The translations under genes were made by a program, and so were the position numbers. Positions 1 to 5,306 of a DNA stretch of 11,158 bases are shown here, in pieces. How positions within the stretch are numbered: the first letter of the stretch is position 1; every line of letters begins with the position of its first letter. This DNA is from Bryobacterales bacterium. GTDB taxonomy: Bacteria; Cyanobacteriota; Vampirovibrionia; Obscuribacterales; Obscuribacteraceae. The notes beneath the pieces are model-generated. The model was not told the origin of the DNA. It made no database searches and saw only the letters and a list, made by a program, of their open reading frames with translations. The stretch lies in assembly GCA_903970295.1 (NCBI GenBank), contig CAJCHQ010000837.1:1-11158 (forward strand), read 5' to 3'.

Positions 1-54
1 GGTGCAGCGGGTGCGGCTGGTGCAGCGGGTGCGGCAGGTGCAGCGGGTGCGGCA
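1..54. repeat. 18-bp tandem repeat, three copies
   Basis: Three head-to-tail copies of GGTGCAGCGGGTGCGGCA lie at 1-18, 19-36 and 37-54; the first copy differs only in its last base. On the minus strand each copy encodes two Pro-Ala-Ala units. The array probably continues beyond the left edge. A unit divisible by three means copy-number change alters linker length without a frameshift. Confidence 0.9.
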
Positions 55-197
55 GGCCCGCTCAGACCAGAAGATTTGGTCGCCATGGCGTCACCGGCGT
101 CAGGTTCATCGGCGGAACAAGATTCGCGAAGCGCCTGACACGATAGGGCGGCAAGCAAAATGAAAGTGCCAACAGATAGTTTGCGATTGAAGATCAT
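1..197 (-). CDS. Exported protein with Pro-Ala-Ala repeat tract (partial, N-terminal part)
   Basis: The minus strand is open from an ATG at 197 to the left edge of the window (65 codons, C-terminus missing). The N-terminus has basic residues (N4 R5 K6), a hydrophobic core (LSVGTFILLAALS) and a possible signal peptidase I site after SCSA near residue 29, so the product is probably secreted. From about residue 48 it is pure Pro-Ala-Ala repetition, coded by an 18-bp tandem DNA repeat. Such tracts usually act as extended linkers or wall-spanning stalks, with any globular domain following. An in-frame stop lies six codons upstream of this ATG, and a GAGG lies about 13 bases upstream, which is rather far for a ribosome binding site. 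A cysteine at residue 20 follows ALS, a poor lipobox, so a lipoprotein is possible but not favoured. The function cannot be told from this fragment. Confidence 0.6.
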   Translation of the reverse strand, partial: MIFNRKLSVGTFILLAALSCQALRESCSADEPDAGDAMATKSSGLSGPAAPAAPAAPAAPAAPAA

Positions 198-351
198 CTC
201 GAACCGTGTGCCTCATCGCGAAGTGTAGACATCAGTTTCGCCAGTATTGAAAATCAACTTTTTCGACCTCTGCAGGCGGATGTCAACGTGTAGCATACCG
301 TAGTATCGGATCTGGTACCACATGGCGACCGATAATCATAGGCAGAATGAT

Positions 352-356
352 AGGAG
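352..356 (+). promoter_or_regulatory. Ribosome binding site AGGAG for the small ORF at 362
   Basis: AGGAG lies five bases before the ATG at 362. It is the best Shine-Dalgarno match anywhere between 198 and 700 on the plus strand, better than those before the candidate starts of the large downstream gene. A GATAAT hexamer at 331-336 could be a -10 box, but no convincing -35 box precedes it. Confidence 0.4.
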
Positions 357-361
357 ACACG

Positions 362-538
362 ATGCAAACGGTTGTCGAGGAGACAAGAGGAATTTCTGCA
401 GCAGCGCAGGTTGTAATGAAGTGGCTTAACCAGTTTTTTACTTCTAATCGGGAACCTGCCGAAACGCAGATCGATAGCCATGTTCTCTGGATGGTGACTG
501 CTCCGAGCACTAATCATGGTCATTGCGTTCGTAAATAA
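362..538 (+). CDS. Possible small protein or leader ORF (58 aa)
   Basis: This short ORF begins with ATG after a good AGGAG at five-base spacing and ends with TAA at 536-538. The product has no signal peptide or membrane span and no motif I recognise; a central stretch (AAAQVVMKWLNQFF) could form an amphipathic helix. It overlaps by 23 bases the first possible ATG (516) of the large downstream ORF, so it may be an upstream leader whose translation is coupled to that gene. It may also be a chance ORF in a long leader. The ribosome binding site is the main support, and no composition or homology test was possible. Confidence 0.35.
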   Translation: MQTVVEETRGISAAAQVVMKWLNQFFTSNREPAETQIDSHVLWMVTAPSTNHGHCVRK

Positions 539-698
539 AAGTGTAGAATCTCCTGAGAGCCAAATGAGCACAAATATCCGCTCGTTTGAACTTAGACTTG
601 GCAGACAAAGAATGACCCCGCGCTTCTCACTCTCTGGCAATGCAGAACAGGCAAAGAAGCATCTCTTGAATTCCCTCACCAGCACGAAGAGAAATCTA

Positions 699-2690
699 AT
701 GCAAGAATCTAAAGTGTGGAAGAAACCAGGCATTGTAAGAGCTTTGTCGCTCGGCACCGCCCTGAGTATCGTTCTGCAAATGACTTACTGTTATGCAATC
801 GCATATGCAGATGCCGCGAACGAACCCAATGGCGAGCCGGATACGGCACATAATGTCGTATTCGTCGATGTGACACACAAATCCTCCAGGCATCACGTCA
901 TCAGCCGGCGACACGAACAGGTCGCATCGGCCGATGTAGTCACTGATGCAGTGACAGTGCCAAGCGAAATGAGCAATGCAATTGCCAGTGCTGCGGCGCC
1001 AACCAGCATCGAAGCGCTAGGCGGGCTGGAAGCGATGGCACCATCGAATCTGGCAGTGGAAGCCCATTCTGATAATGGATCGGGCGGTCAAGTCGAACTA
1101 GCTAGTATGCAAATGCCCGCTTCTACTTCAATGGTTGCTGCAGCAAAAGCCGATGCTAAAGATGCAACGAAGGCAGACAGCACAAAAATAGCTGCCACCG
1201 CTCCGCTGTCAACGAGTACGACAACTACGTCGACTACGTCTACCACAACCACTTCAACCGGTGGCAACAAATCGATCGTCGCTCCCTCTCCCCTGTTGAA
1301 TGGAGTGGTTACGACCGAAACAAACGACCCGGTCGAAAAGATTACTCGTGATGCTCTCCTCAAAATATTTGAATTAGAACGTCTGAATACTTACTTCCGC
1401 ATCGAATCAACCAGACAAAGCAAATGGCGCAAATGGCGCTTACTGGTATCGGAAGAAGCGGCGGCAATCGGTGTCGCGGCCGGTATCTTCATCGCCGTCG
1501 AACAATCCCTCCGTTCTTTGCACACCGGCTACAAATTCCACGTCATTCAATTTGGCCCGGGCTTGCTCTTCGCCAAAGTCTTCAGACCGCCGGGTAAAGT
1601 CGTACTGGAAAGTGCCTTTATCACAGCTTTGCCCGGGGTATGGTTTTCAGTTGGGGTGGAATTATTCGAATTGAGCCAGAACTACTTCAACGACTGGAAA
1701 GCCAGACAGAAAGGGTTCGATCCGAAGACCACACGCATGAAAGCTAAGCAGCTGCAAGACGAAATTGACGGACTGCTCGGGCAACGTGCGAGTCTAGTGG
1801 CTTCTGCCAGCGTTTCGCAATCAGAGAAAGATATTGAAAATGCCGAGCAAAAAGTGCTCGTCGATATGCGTGACTATGTGGTGCAGGAATATATCAATTA
1901 TTATGCCGGCGCCCGTCGCTTGCGTTGCTACCAGAACATGTTCTACTGGTTGGATCTTGGTGAAAAAGTTACTGGGGTTCTCTCCTTGCAAGAAGGCTTG
2001 GAATCTACTCGCAGAAATCAAACTCGAATTCTCACGTCGTTTGGCTGGTTGCAGCTGGTCTCAGCGGCCCTGGTCGAACTGACCCCACCAGTCGCTAAAA
2101 TTTACAGCGAAACCCGCGCCCACATCTCTGAGAAATTCATCAATGGCTATCTCAAGGGCGCACCGACAATGACGGCCGAGCAAATGGATGGCGATCGCAA
2201 GCACTTGCAAGAGCTCTATCTGAACGCTGGTTCAGGTCGCGGTCAAACTCTATTGAACAACTTGATGGCTAGAGACGCTCTCTATCGTACGGAAGGCGAG
2301 ACTTATTATGCCTTGCAAGCCATGAAACAGAGAGAAAAGGATGAAGCGAGAAGAGCATTCAAGTGGTCGATGATCATCAGATCAATTGCCTGCGCTTCGA
2401 AACTCAACTTCGGCATCATGGGTATCCTGATAGGCGACGGTAGACAAACCGCTCCTCGGCATGTAACCGAGTTGCTGTTTGAAGGGACGCTGCCGTACGA
2501 AGTGGCGTTGGACTTGAACATCGTCGACAAATTCAATACGACGATGCGCGCTGTTCACAAAGAGAATCGTCTCAAAGCAAACAACGAACTCCCCGGTCAA
2601 ATCTATCGAGCCAGACTCGAAAGACTGGACCAGGAGCAAGCAATCATCGCTCCAGGTTCACCAAAAACCGAGGTACCAAACCTCAAGTAA
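699..2690 (+). CDS. Large exported/membrane protein of unknown function
   Basis: I do not recognise the family. The reading frame is open from an ATG at 516, with others at 564 and 699. I prefer 699 because it puts a standard signal sequence at the N-terminus: KVWKK, then a hydrophobic stretch at residues 12-37, then a possible cleavage site after YADA near residue 39. This gives 663 residues. Starting at 516 adds 61 residues and makes that stretch an internal span. A disordered Ala/Ser/Thr-rich region follows, with an almost pure Ser/Thr tract around residues 170-187 that would suit a linker or O-glycosylation. The rest is mainly helical, with hydrophobic segments near 254-271, 302-325, 443-460 and 556-579 and a charged, possibly coiled-coil stretch between the second and third. 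This suggests a multi-span envelope protein. The gene appears monocistronic, apart from the possible ORF at 362, and ends 19 bases before an intrinsic terminator. Confidence 0.75.
   Translation: MQESKVWKKPGIVRALSLGTALSIVLQMTYCYAIAYADAANEPNGEPDTAHNVVFVDVTHKSSRHHVISRRHEQVASADVVTDAVTVPSEMSNAIASAAAPTSIEALGGLEAMAPSNLAVEAHSDNGSGGQVELASMQMPASTSMVAAAKADAKDATKADSTKIAATAPLSTSTTTTSTTSTTTTSTGGNKSIVAPSPLLNGVVTTETNDPVEKITRDALLKIFELERLNTYFRIESTRQSKWRKWRLLVSEEAAAIGVAAGIFIAVEQSLRSLHTGYKFHVIQFGPGLLFAKVFRPPGKVVLESAFITALPGVWFSVGVELFELSQNYFNDWKARQKGFDPKTTRMKAKQLQDEIDGLLGQRASLVASASVSQSEKDIENAEQKVLVDMRDYVVQEYINYYAGARRLRCYQNMFYWLDLGEKVTGVLSLQEGLESTRRNQTRILTSFGWLQLVSAALVELTPPVAKIYSETRAHISEKFINGYLKGAPTMTAEQMDGDRKHLQELYLNAGSGRGQTLLNNLMARDALYRTEGETYYALQAMKQREKDEARRAFKWSMIIRSIACASKLNFGIMGILIGDGRQTAPRHVTELLFEGTLPYEVALDLNIVDKFNTTMRAVHKENRLKANNELPGQIYRARLERLDQEQAIIAPGSPKTEVPNLK
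1207..1260 (+). repeat. Low-complexity Ser/Thr codon tract
   Basis: Short imperfect repeats of ACTACGTCGACTACGTC type encode an almost uninterrupted Ser/Thr run inside the large exported protein. The tract separates its variable N-terminal part from its helical, membrane-associated part and looks like an expandable linker. Confidence 0.6.
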
Positions 2691-2709
2691 TTGACGGTGA
2701 TTTGATCAG

Positions 2710-2738
2710 GCGGGCATCTAAGATGCCCGCTTTTTTTT
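2710..2738 (+). terminator. Intrinsic terminator of the large membrane-protein gene
   Basis: A perfect 10-bp inverted repeat (GCGGGCATCT at 2710-2719, AGATGCCCGC at 2721-2730, with A between) is followed directly by eight T (2731-2738). The hairpin starts 19 bases after the TAA at 2690. On the other strand there is no T run after the hairpin, so it should mainly serve the plus strand, although the stem also lies downstream of the convergent minus-strand gene that stops at 2747. Confidence 0.93.
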
Positions 2739-2746
2739 GCCTGAAT

Positions 2747-3103
2747 TTAAATTCCGCCAACTGGCATATTGCCATCGAGAGAGCTGAAATTATCATCGAA
2801 GTTGTTTTTCTTCGCGCGGTGCGGCCTAGACTTTGGAGCTTCAGCTTGGGCGCTCGATGTTGTCGTTGGCACCTCATTTAGTACCAGTTTAGTTCTATCG
2901 GCCGCGCCCATTCTTGTGGGTGCACCTTGGGTGGTGCTGCTTGCTTCTCGATACGACTCCGGCGCTTGCCTTTGAGAGCTAGCCCCGATGCTATTTTGAT
3001 ACTCTTGGGCGCCGGCACTATTCAGGGAAAGACTGACCAAGCAAACAGCTTGTATTACCAAAAGCCCGATCTGTCTATGCATTGATGGTCTGCTCTCGTA
3101 CAT
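2747..3103 (-). CDS. Small secreted protein of unknown function (118 aa)
   Basis: The start at 3103 is supported by AAGGAAG, leaving six bases before the ATG. The N-terminus is a signal peptide: R5 and H9/R10 in the n-region, hydrophobic core IGLLVIQAVCLVSLSL, and a probable cleavage site after NSAGA (about residue 32). The mature part of about 86 residues is hydrophilic, rich in Ser, Ala, Gln and Thr, with a basic patch (SRPHRAKK) near residues 91-98. It has no predicted membrane span or conserved cysteine pattern, so it is probably disordered. It is divergent from the regulator gene at 3460 and convergent with the large membrane-protein gene (56 bases between stops, occupied by the terminator). 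Target of the neighbouring regulator is a possibility, not shown. I do not recognise a family. Confidence 0.7.
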   Translation of the reverse strand: MYESRPSMHRQIGLLVIQAVCLVSLSLNSAGAQEYQNSIGASSQRQAPESYREASSTTQGAPTRMGAADRTKLVLNEVPTTTSSAQAEAPKSRPHRAKKNNFDDNFSSLDGNMPVGGI

Positions 3104-3256
3104 GTTTTTCTTCCTTGATAATTTCTCCGGCGCCGGCTTAACGTAAGATCACACAGGGTGAGACGGTTAAGTTACGTTCTATTGCGCCTTCGAAGGGATT
3201 CCTATCAGACGGTTTTACCGCTGAAGCTAATGGCAGCCTAAGCGGCAATGCGAACT

Positions 3257-3287
3257 TTAACAAGGCAGGAATTTATACTGGTATAAA
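3257..3287 (+). promoter_or_regulatory. Candidate promoter upstream of the regulator gene
   Basis: TGGTATAAAT supplies an extended -10 element (TG-N-TATAAA, hexamer at 3282-3287). TTAACA at 3257-3262 could be the -35 box, but the 19-base spacing is long. The -10 hexamer lies inside the right arm of the palindrome at 3271-3288, so a protein bound there would block RNA polymerase. Confidence 0.4.
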
Positions 3288-3288
3288 T
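3271..3288. promoter_or_regulatory. 18-bp perfect palindrome, candidate operator
   Basis: ATTTATACTGGTATAAAT has perfect 8-bp arms (3271-3278 and 3281-3288) around TG. It is AT-rich within more GC-rich surroundings and overlaps a possible -10 box. Its size suits a dimeric helix-turn-helix protein, and the nearest such gene is the regulator starting about 170 bases downstream. Autoregulation is therefore an attractive inference. Confidence 0.45.
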
Positions 3289-3444
3289 CTTGCCACCATA
3301 AGCAACGCAACATTTAGCAGCAATTTTGCGACCCTGTGTTAGTGTAAGTTAGTCACCGACGCCAGCGAAACCAGCCCGGCACCTCAGGCAGCCCGAAATA
3401 ATATGATCCGAACCAGGACTATTGATTCATTAGTGGGTGCGGTG

Positions 3445-3450
3445 CAGGAG
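3445..3450 (+). promoter_or_regulatory. Ribosome binding site CAGGAG deciding a GTG start
   Basis: CAGGAG ends nine bases before the GTG at 3460. The upstream in-frame ATG at 3403 is preceded only by CCCGAAATAAT, with no Shine-Dalgarno match. Together with the usual N-terminus of this regulator family, this favours GTG 3460 as the start. Confidence 0.6.
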
Positions 3451-3459
3451 AAAAACGGA

Positions 3460-4326
3460 GTGAGCGAAAGCGTCAGACGCGAAGAATTGAAGAACTTTCT
3501 GCGTACACGTAGGGCGCGCTTGTCACCTGCGGATTACGGTTTCCCGGAAGGCACACGTCGACGCACGCCCGGTCTGCGTCGCGATGAAGTGGCGCAATTG
3601 GCTAGCATCGGCACAACTACATACACTTTCCTCGAACAAGGGCGTGATATTCATGTGTCGACGCACGTTCTGGACAAGATCGCTGAAGTTCTGCGACTGA
3701 GCGAGCAAGAAAAACAACATCTTTTTAGATTAGCAGTAGGCGAAGCGCCCGATATCAGCCCGATGGCTGACGAACCAAACCCGGCCCTTCTGGTGATGCT
3801 GCAAAATCTGGGAGTTTGCCCAGGGCTATTGCTCAACTATCGCTTCGACGTCGTCGCCACCAATGAAGCAGCAAATTTGGTTTTCGGCTATCAAGACAAG
3901 CTCACCGAATTGGAGCGAAACGTGCTCTGGCGGCTGGTCAACGACCCAAGACGAAGATCCTTTTACGAGAACTACGATGATTACTTCAAGTATGTTTTGG
4001 GTTATTTCCGTTGGATGTACACGCAATTCGTCGGCGACGAAGAGCTGGCTCGATTCATTCAAAGCCTGAAAGATTCGAGCGACGATTTTCTCCAAGCCTG
4101 GAACGAGCATGAAGTCCTTGATTCCGCGATGCTTCTCACACCCCTGCGCATCAATCACCCAAAGTTGGGCGCAATTGAAGGGGTTTATGTTCTTCTTTCA
4201 ATATTCGGCTACCCAAATTTCACGCTGTGCGTTTTTACGCCGACACCCCAAACAGACAGCGGCAAGAAAATCGGATCTCTGCTTTTGAATAGCGGAAATA
4301 GTGCCAACGGCGCTAAAGTTATCTGA
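3460..4326 (+). CDS. XRE-family transcriptional regulator with MmyB-like ligand-binding domain
   Basis: The product is a 288-residue DNA-binding regulator if translated from GTG 3460; an ATG at 3403 would add 19 residues not usual in the family. Residues about 9-85 form the helix-turn-helix domain with hallmarks of the MmyB-like group: a FLRTRRARLSP start, RRRTPGLRRDEVAQLA, then a TFLEQGRD recognition region and an EVLRLSEQEKQHLFRLA end. Residues about 105-275 match the companion ligand-binding domain (MLTR_LBD type): LLNYRFDVVATNEAA, ERNVLWRLVNDPRRR, a Trp-containing FLQAWNEHEV block, an NHPKLG block and a final FTLCVFTPTP strand. Members of this family are known mostly from actinobacteria and proteobacteria, often beside a short-chain dehydrogenase that they control. 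No such enzyme gene is here, so the ligand and targets are unknown. The nearest divergent gene encodes a small secreted protein. A palindrome at 3271-3288 is a possible binding site. Confidence 0.9.
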   Translation: MSESVRREELKNFLRTRRARLSPADYGFPEGTRRRTPGLRRDEVAQLASIGTTTYTFLEQGRDIHVSTHVLDKIAEVLRLSEQEKQHLFRLAVGEAPDISPMADEPNPALLVMLQNLGVCPGLLLNYRFDVVATNEAANLVFGYQDKLTELERNVLWRLVNDPRRRSFYENYDDYFKYVLGYFRWMYTQFVGDEELARFIQSLKDSSDDFLQAWNEHEVLDSAMLLTPLRINHPKLGAIEGVYVLLSIFGYPNFTLCVFTPTPQTDSGKKIGSLLLNSGNSANGAKVI

Positions 4327-4403
4327 CGCTCTTGCGAACTGGCGCTGTCAGAGGAGTCCGCACTTTTCTTACAGTAGCGCTCTCGCCATCAGCCCGATAG
4401 GAC

Positions 4404-4421
4404 CGTACCGATATCGGTACG
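4404..4421. promoter_or_regulatory. 18-bp perfect palindrome, candidate protein-binding site
   Basis: CGTACCGATATCGGTACG is fully self-complementary with no spacer. It lies 78 bases after the regulator stop codon and about 240 bases before the next gene. No T run follows, so it is not an intrinsic terminator. Perfect self-complementarity over 18 bp outside coding sequence suggests a binding site for a dimeric protein. Its arms are unlike the palindrome at 3271-3288. Confidence 0.45.
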
Positions 4422-4429
4422 CTTGCTTC

Positions 4430-4455
4430 GACCAAAGCCCTTCAGGGTTTCGGTC
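4430..4455 (+). other. Imperfect RNA hairpin
   Basis: GACCAAAGCCCT (4430-4441) can pair with AGGGTTTCGGTC (4444-4455) over 12 positions, with one A-C mismatch and one G-U wobble. It starts nine bases after the palindrome at 4404-4421. No poly-T follows, so any role as terminator would have to be factor-dependent; a structured untranslated RNA is the alternative. Confidence 0.3.
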
Positions 4456-4538
4456 ACAGATTCGGTTACCAAGAGAAAATAACCAACATCCAGATTTTCC
4501 AGACCATCCGGTCGCTAATTACCATTTAATACGACTTC

Positions 4539-4566
4539 TTGAGAACTCCCTATACGAAATTATAGG
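4539..4566 (+). promoter_or_regulatory. Weak candidate promoter for the repeat-protein gene
   Basis: TTGAGA (4539-4544, five of six to the -35 consensus) is followed after 16 bases by TATAGG (4561-4566, four of six to the -10 consensus). Transcription would give a leader of about 90 bases before the ATG at 4665. Confidence 0.3.
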
Positions 4567-4650
4567 TTTGACTAGCAAGGGCTTTATTACGTTTCGGCAA
4601 TAATTGTGATAGGCACTTGAATAGTGCGGCGGCAGGGGTCTCATTTTGCC

Positions 4651-4657
4651 GAGGTGA
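4651..4657 (+). promoter_or_regulatory. Ribosome binding site GAGGTGA deciding the start at 4665
   Basis: GAGGTGA lies seven bases before the ATG at 4665. The only longer alternative in frame is a TTG at 4617 without a good Shine-Dalgarno match, so the ATG is preferred. Confidence 0.65.
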
Positions 4658-4664
4658 CTGGAAC

Positions 4665-5282
4665 ATGAGCAGCGACGCCCATGCCAGTGATTCTCCTCAA
4701 CTAAACTCGGCGATCGACGGCGAAAACGAGCAGTACGACTTGTCTTTTGCCTATCGATTCAAATGGGATATGCCTGAAAGGCAGTTGACGGAGGCATTGA
4801 AGGTTTTGTTATTTAATGGATTGGCAGACTCACAGGCGAATACCGAAATCAAAGCGGCAGAGCAGCAACGAAAGAATGCCGTGCAAGAGGAAGCAGCGCG
4901 CATTCGCTGGCTGCTGGCAATTAATCCGAATACACCGCCGCCGGTCCTCGAACATCTGGCTAAGGACACGCACGTGCCGCTGCTCGAAAGAATCGCCGAA
5001 AATCCACGCACACACGTTGCCACATTGCTCAAGCTTTCAAGTCATGTAGAACCGCAGGTACGAGCGTCCTGCGCCGAAAATATCAACCTTTCGATGAAGA
5101 CAGTCTGGCGACTGGCGCGAGATGAAAGTCCAGATGTGCGTTTACGACTAGCCGAAAGTTACACCGTTCCTATTGCTGTCCTGCGGGTCCTGTCCGAAGA
5201 CGAGAATCCGTACGTCGCTCATCGTGCCCACAGAACGATGCGCAGATTAATGGAAGAAGTGAACGGTTTGCGGTCAGCCTGA
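4665..5282 (+). CDS. Helical-repeat protein (LRV/HEAT-like, 26-residue repeats)
   Basis: The product is 205 residues, cytoplasmic (no signal sequence or membrane span). Residues about 80-190 contain four to five tandem units of 26 residues. Equivalent positions are the alanines at 85, 111, 137 and 163, three of them in an A-E-N/S context and two followed by N-P. Each unit has the form AENPxTxxxxLxxLxxDxxxxVR, typical of leucine-rich-repeat-variant (LRV) and related HEAT-like repeats, which stack into a curved helical scaffold for binding other proteins. In a few bacteria LRV proteins carry an iron-sulfur cluster on an N-terminal cysteine motif; no such motif is present here (the only cysteine is residue 136). 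The N-terminal 79 residues are acidic then charged-helical. The gene seems monocistronic and converges on the acyltransferase cluster with 24 bases between stops. The partner is unknown. Confidence 0.75.
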   Translation: MSSDAHASDSPQLNSAIDGENEQYDLSFAYRFKWDMPERQLTEALKVLLFNGLADSQANTEIKAAEQQRKNAVQEEAARIRWLLAINPNTPPPVLEHLAKDTHVPLLERIAENPRTHVATLLKLSSHVEPQVRASCAENINLSMKTVWRLARDESPDVRLRLAESYTVPIAVLRVLSEDENPYVAHRAHRTMRRLMEEVNGLRSA

Positions 5283-5306
5283 GCAAAGGTGGCCTGCGGA
5301 GATTAA

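Larger units (their letters stand above)
3142..3342 (+). pseudogene. Possible gene remnant: coding-like ORF without a start codon
   Basis: One plus-strand frame is open for 66 codons between TAA (3139-3141) and TAG (3340-3342). It contains no ATG, GTG or TTG. The translation is protein-like, rich in Asn, Gly, Ser, Ala and Thr with regularly spaced hydrophobics (for example LSGNANFNKAGIYTGINLA). That composition is seen in beta-helical surface or fibre proteins, but no family can be named. It may be the decayed tail of such a gene, or chance. The overlapping palindrome and promoter-like sequence argue that the region now serves a regulatory role. Confidence 0.22.
3104..3459. other. Divergent intergenic region with inverted repeats
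   Basis: This 356-base gap separates the secreted-protein gene (minus) from the preferred GTG start of the regulator (plus). It holds a 10-bp palindrome CCGGCGCCGG at 3127-3136, an inverted pair AACGTAA (3140-3146) and TTACGTT (3172-3178), the 18-bp palindrome with a possible promoter at 3257-3288, and a coding-like stretch without a start codon at 3142-3342. A convincing promoter for the minus-strand gene was not found. Confidence 0.6.
4327..4664. other. Non-coding stretch with palindrome, hairpin and possible promoter
   Basis: This 338-base gap lies between the regulator and the repeat-protein gene. A frame is open across most of it (4301-4603), but it has no ribosome binding site and its translation looks random, so I do not call it. 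The gap holds an 18-bp palindrome (4404-4421), an imperfect hairpin (4430-4455) and a weak promoter (4539-4566). No U-tailed terminator for the regulator gene was seen. Confidence 0.6.

Noticed and set aside
281..286. Perfect -35 hexamer TTGACA on the minus strand upstream of the left-edge gene
   Set aside because: At 17-base spacing the -10 position reads AAAAAG, so no usable promoter is formed.
254..757. 167-codon minus-strand ORF
   Set aside because: It lies opposite the start of the large exported-protein gene, its translation looks random, and it lacks a ribosome binding site.
4350..4380. Possible terminator hairpin after the regulator (GCGCTGT pairing with ACAG-TA-GCGC)
   Set aside because: The stem needs a bulge, the loop is long and no T run follows.
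4527..4536. TAATACGACT, identical to the first ten bases of the T7 phage promoter
   Set aside because: The following bases (TCTTGAGA) do not continue the T7 consensus and no phage genes are near; a ten-base match is expected by chance.
4301..4603. 100-codon plus-strand ORF across the gap after the regulator
   Set aside because: It starts inside the regulator gene without a ribosome binding site, its translation looks random, and it covers the palindrome and hairpin.
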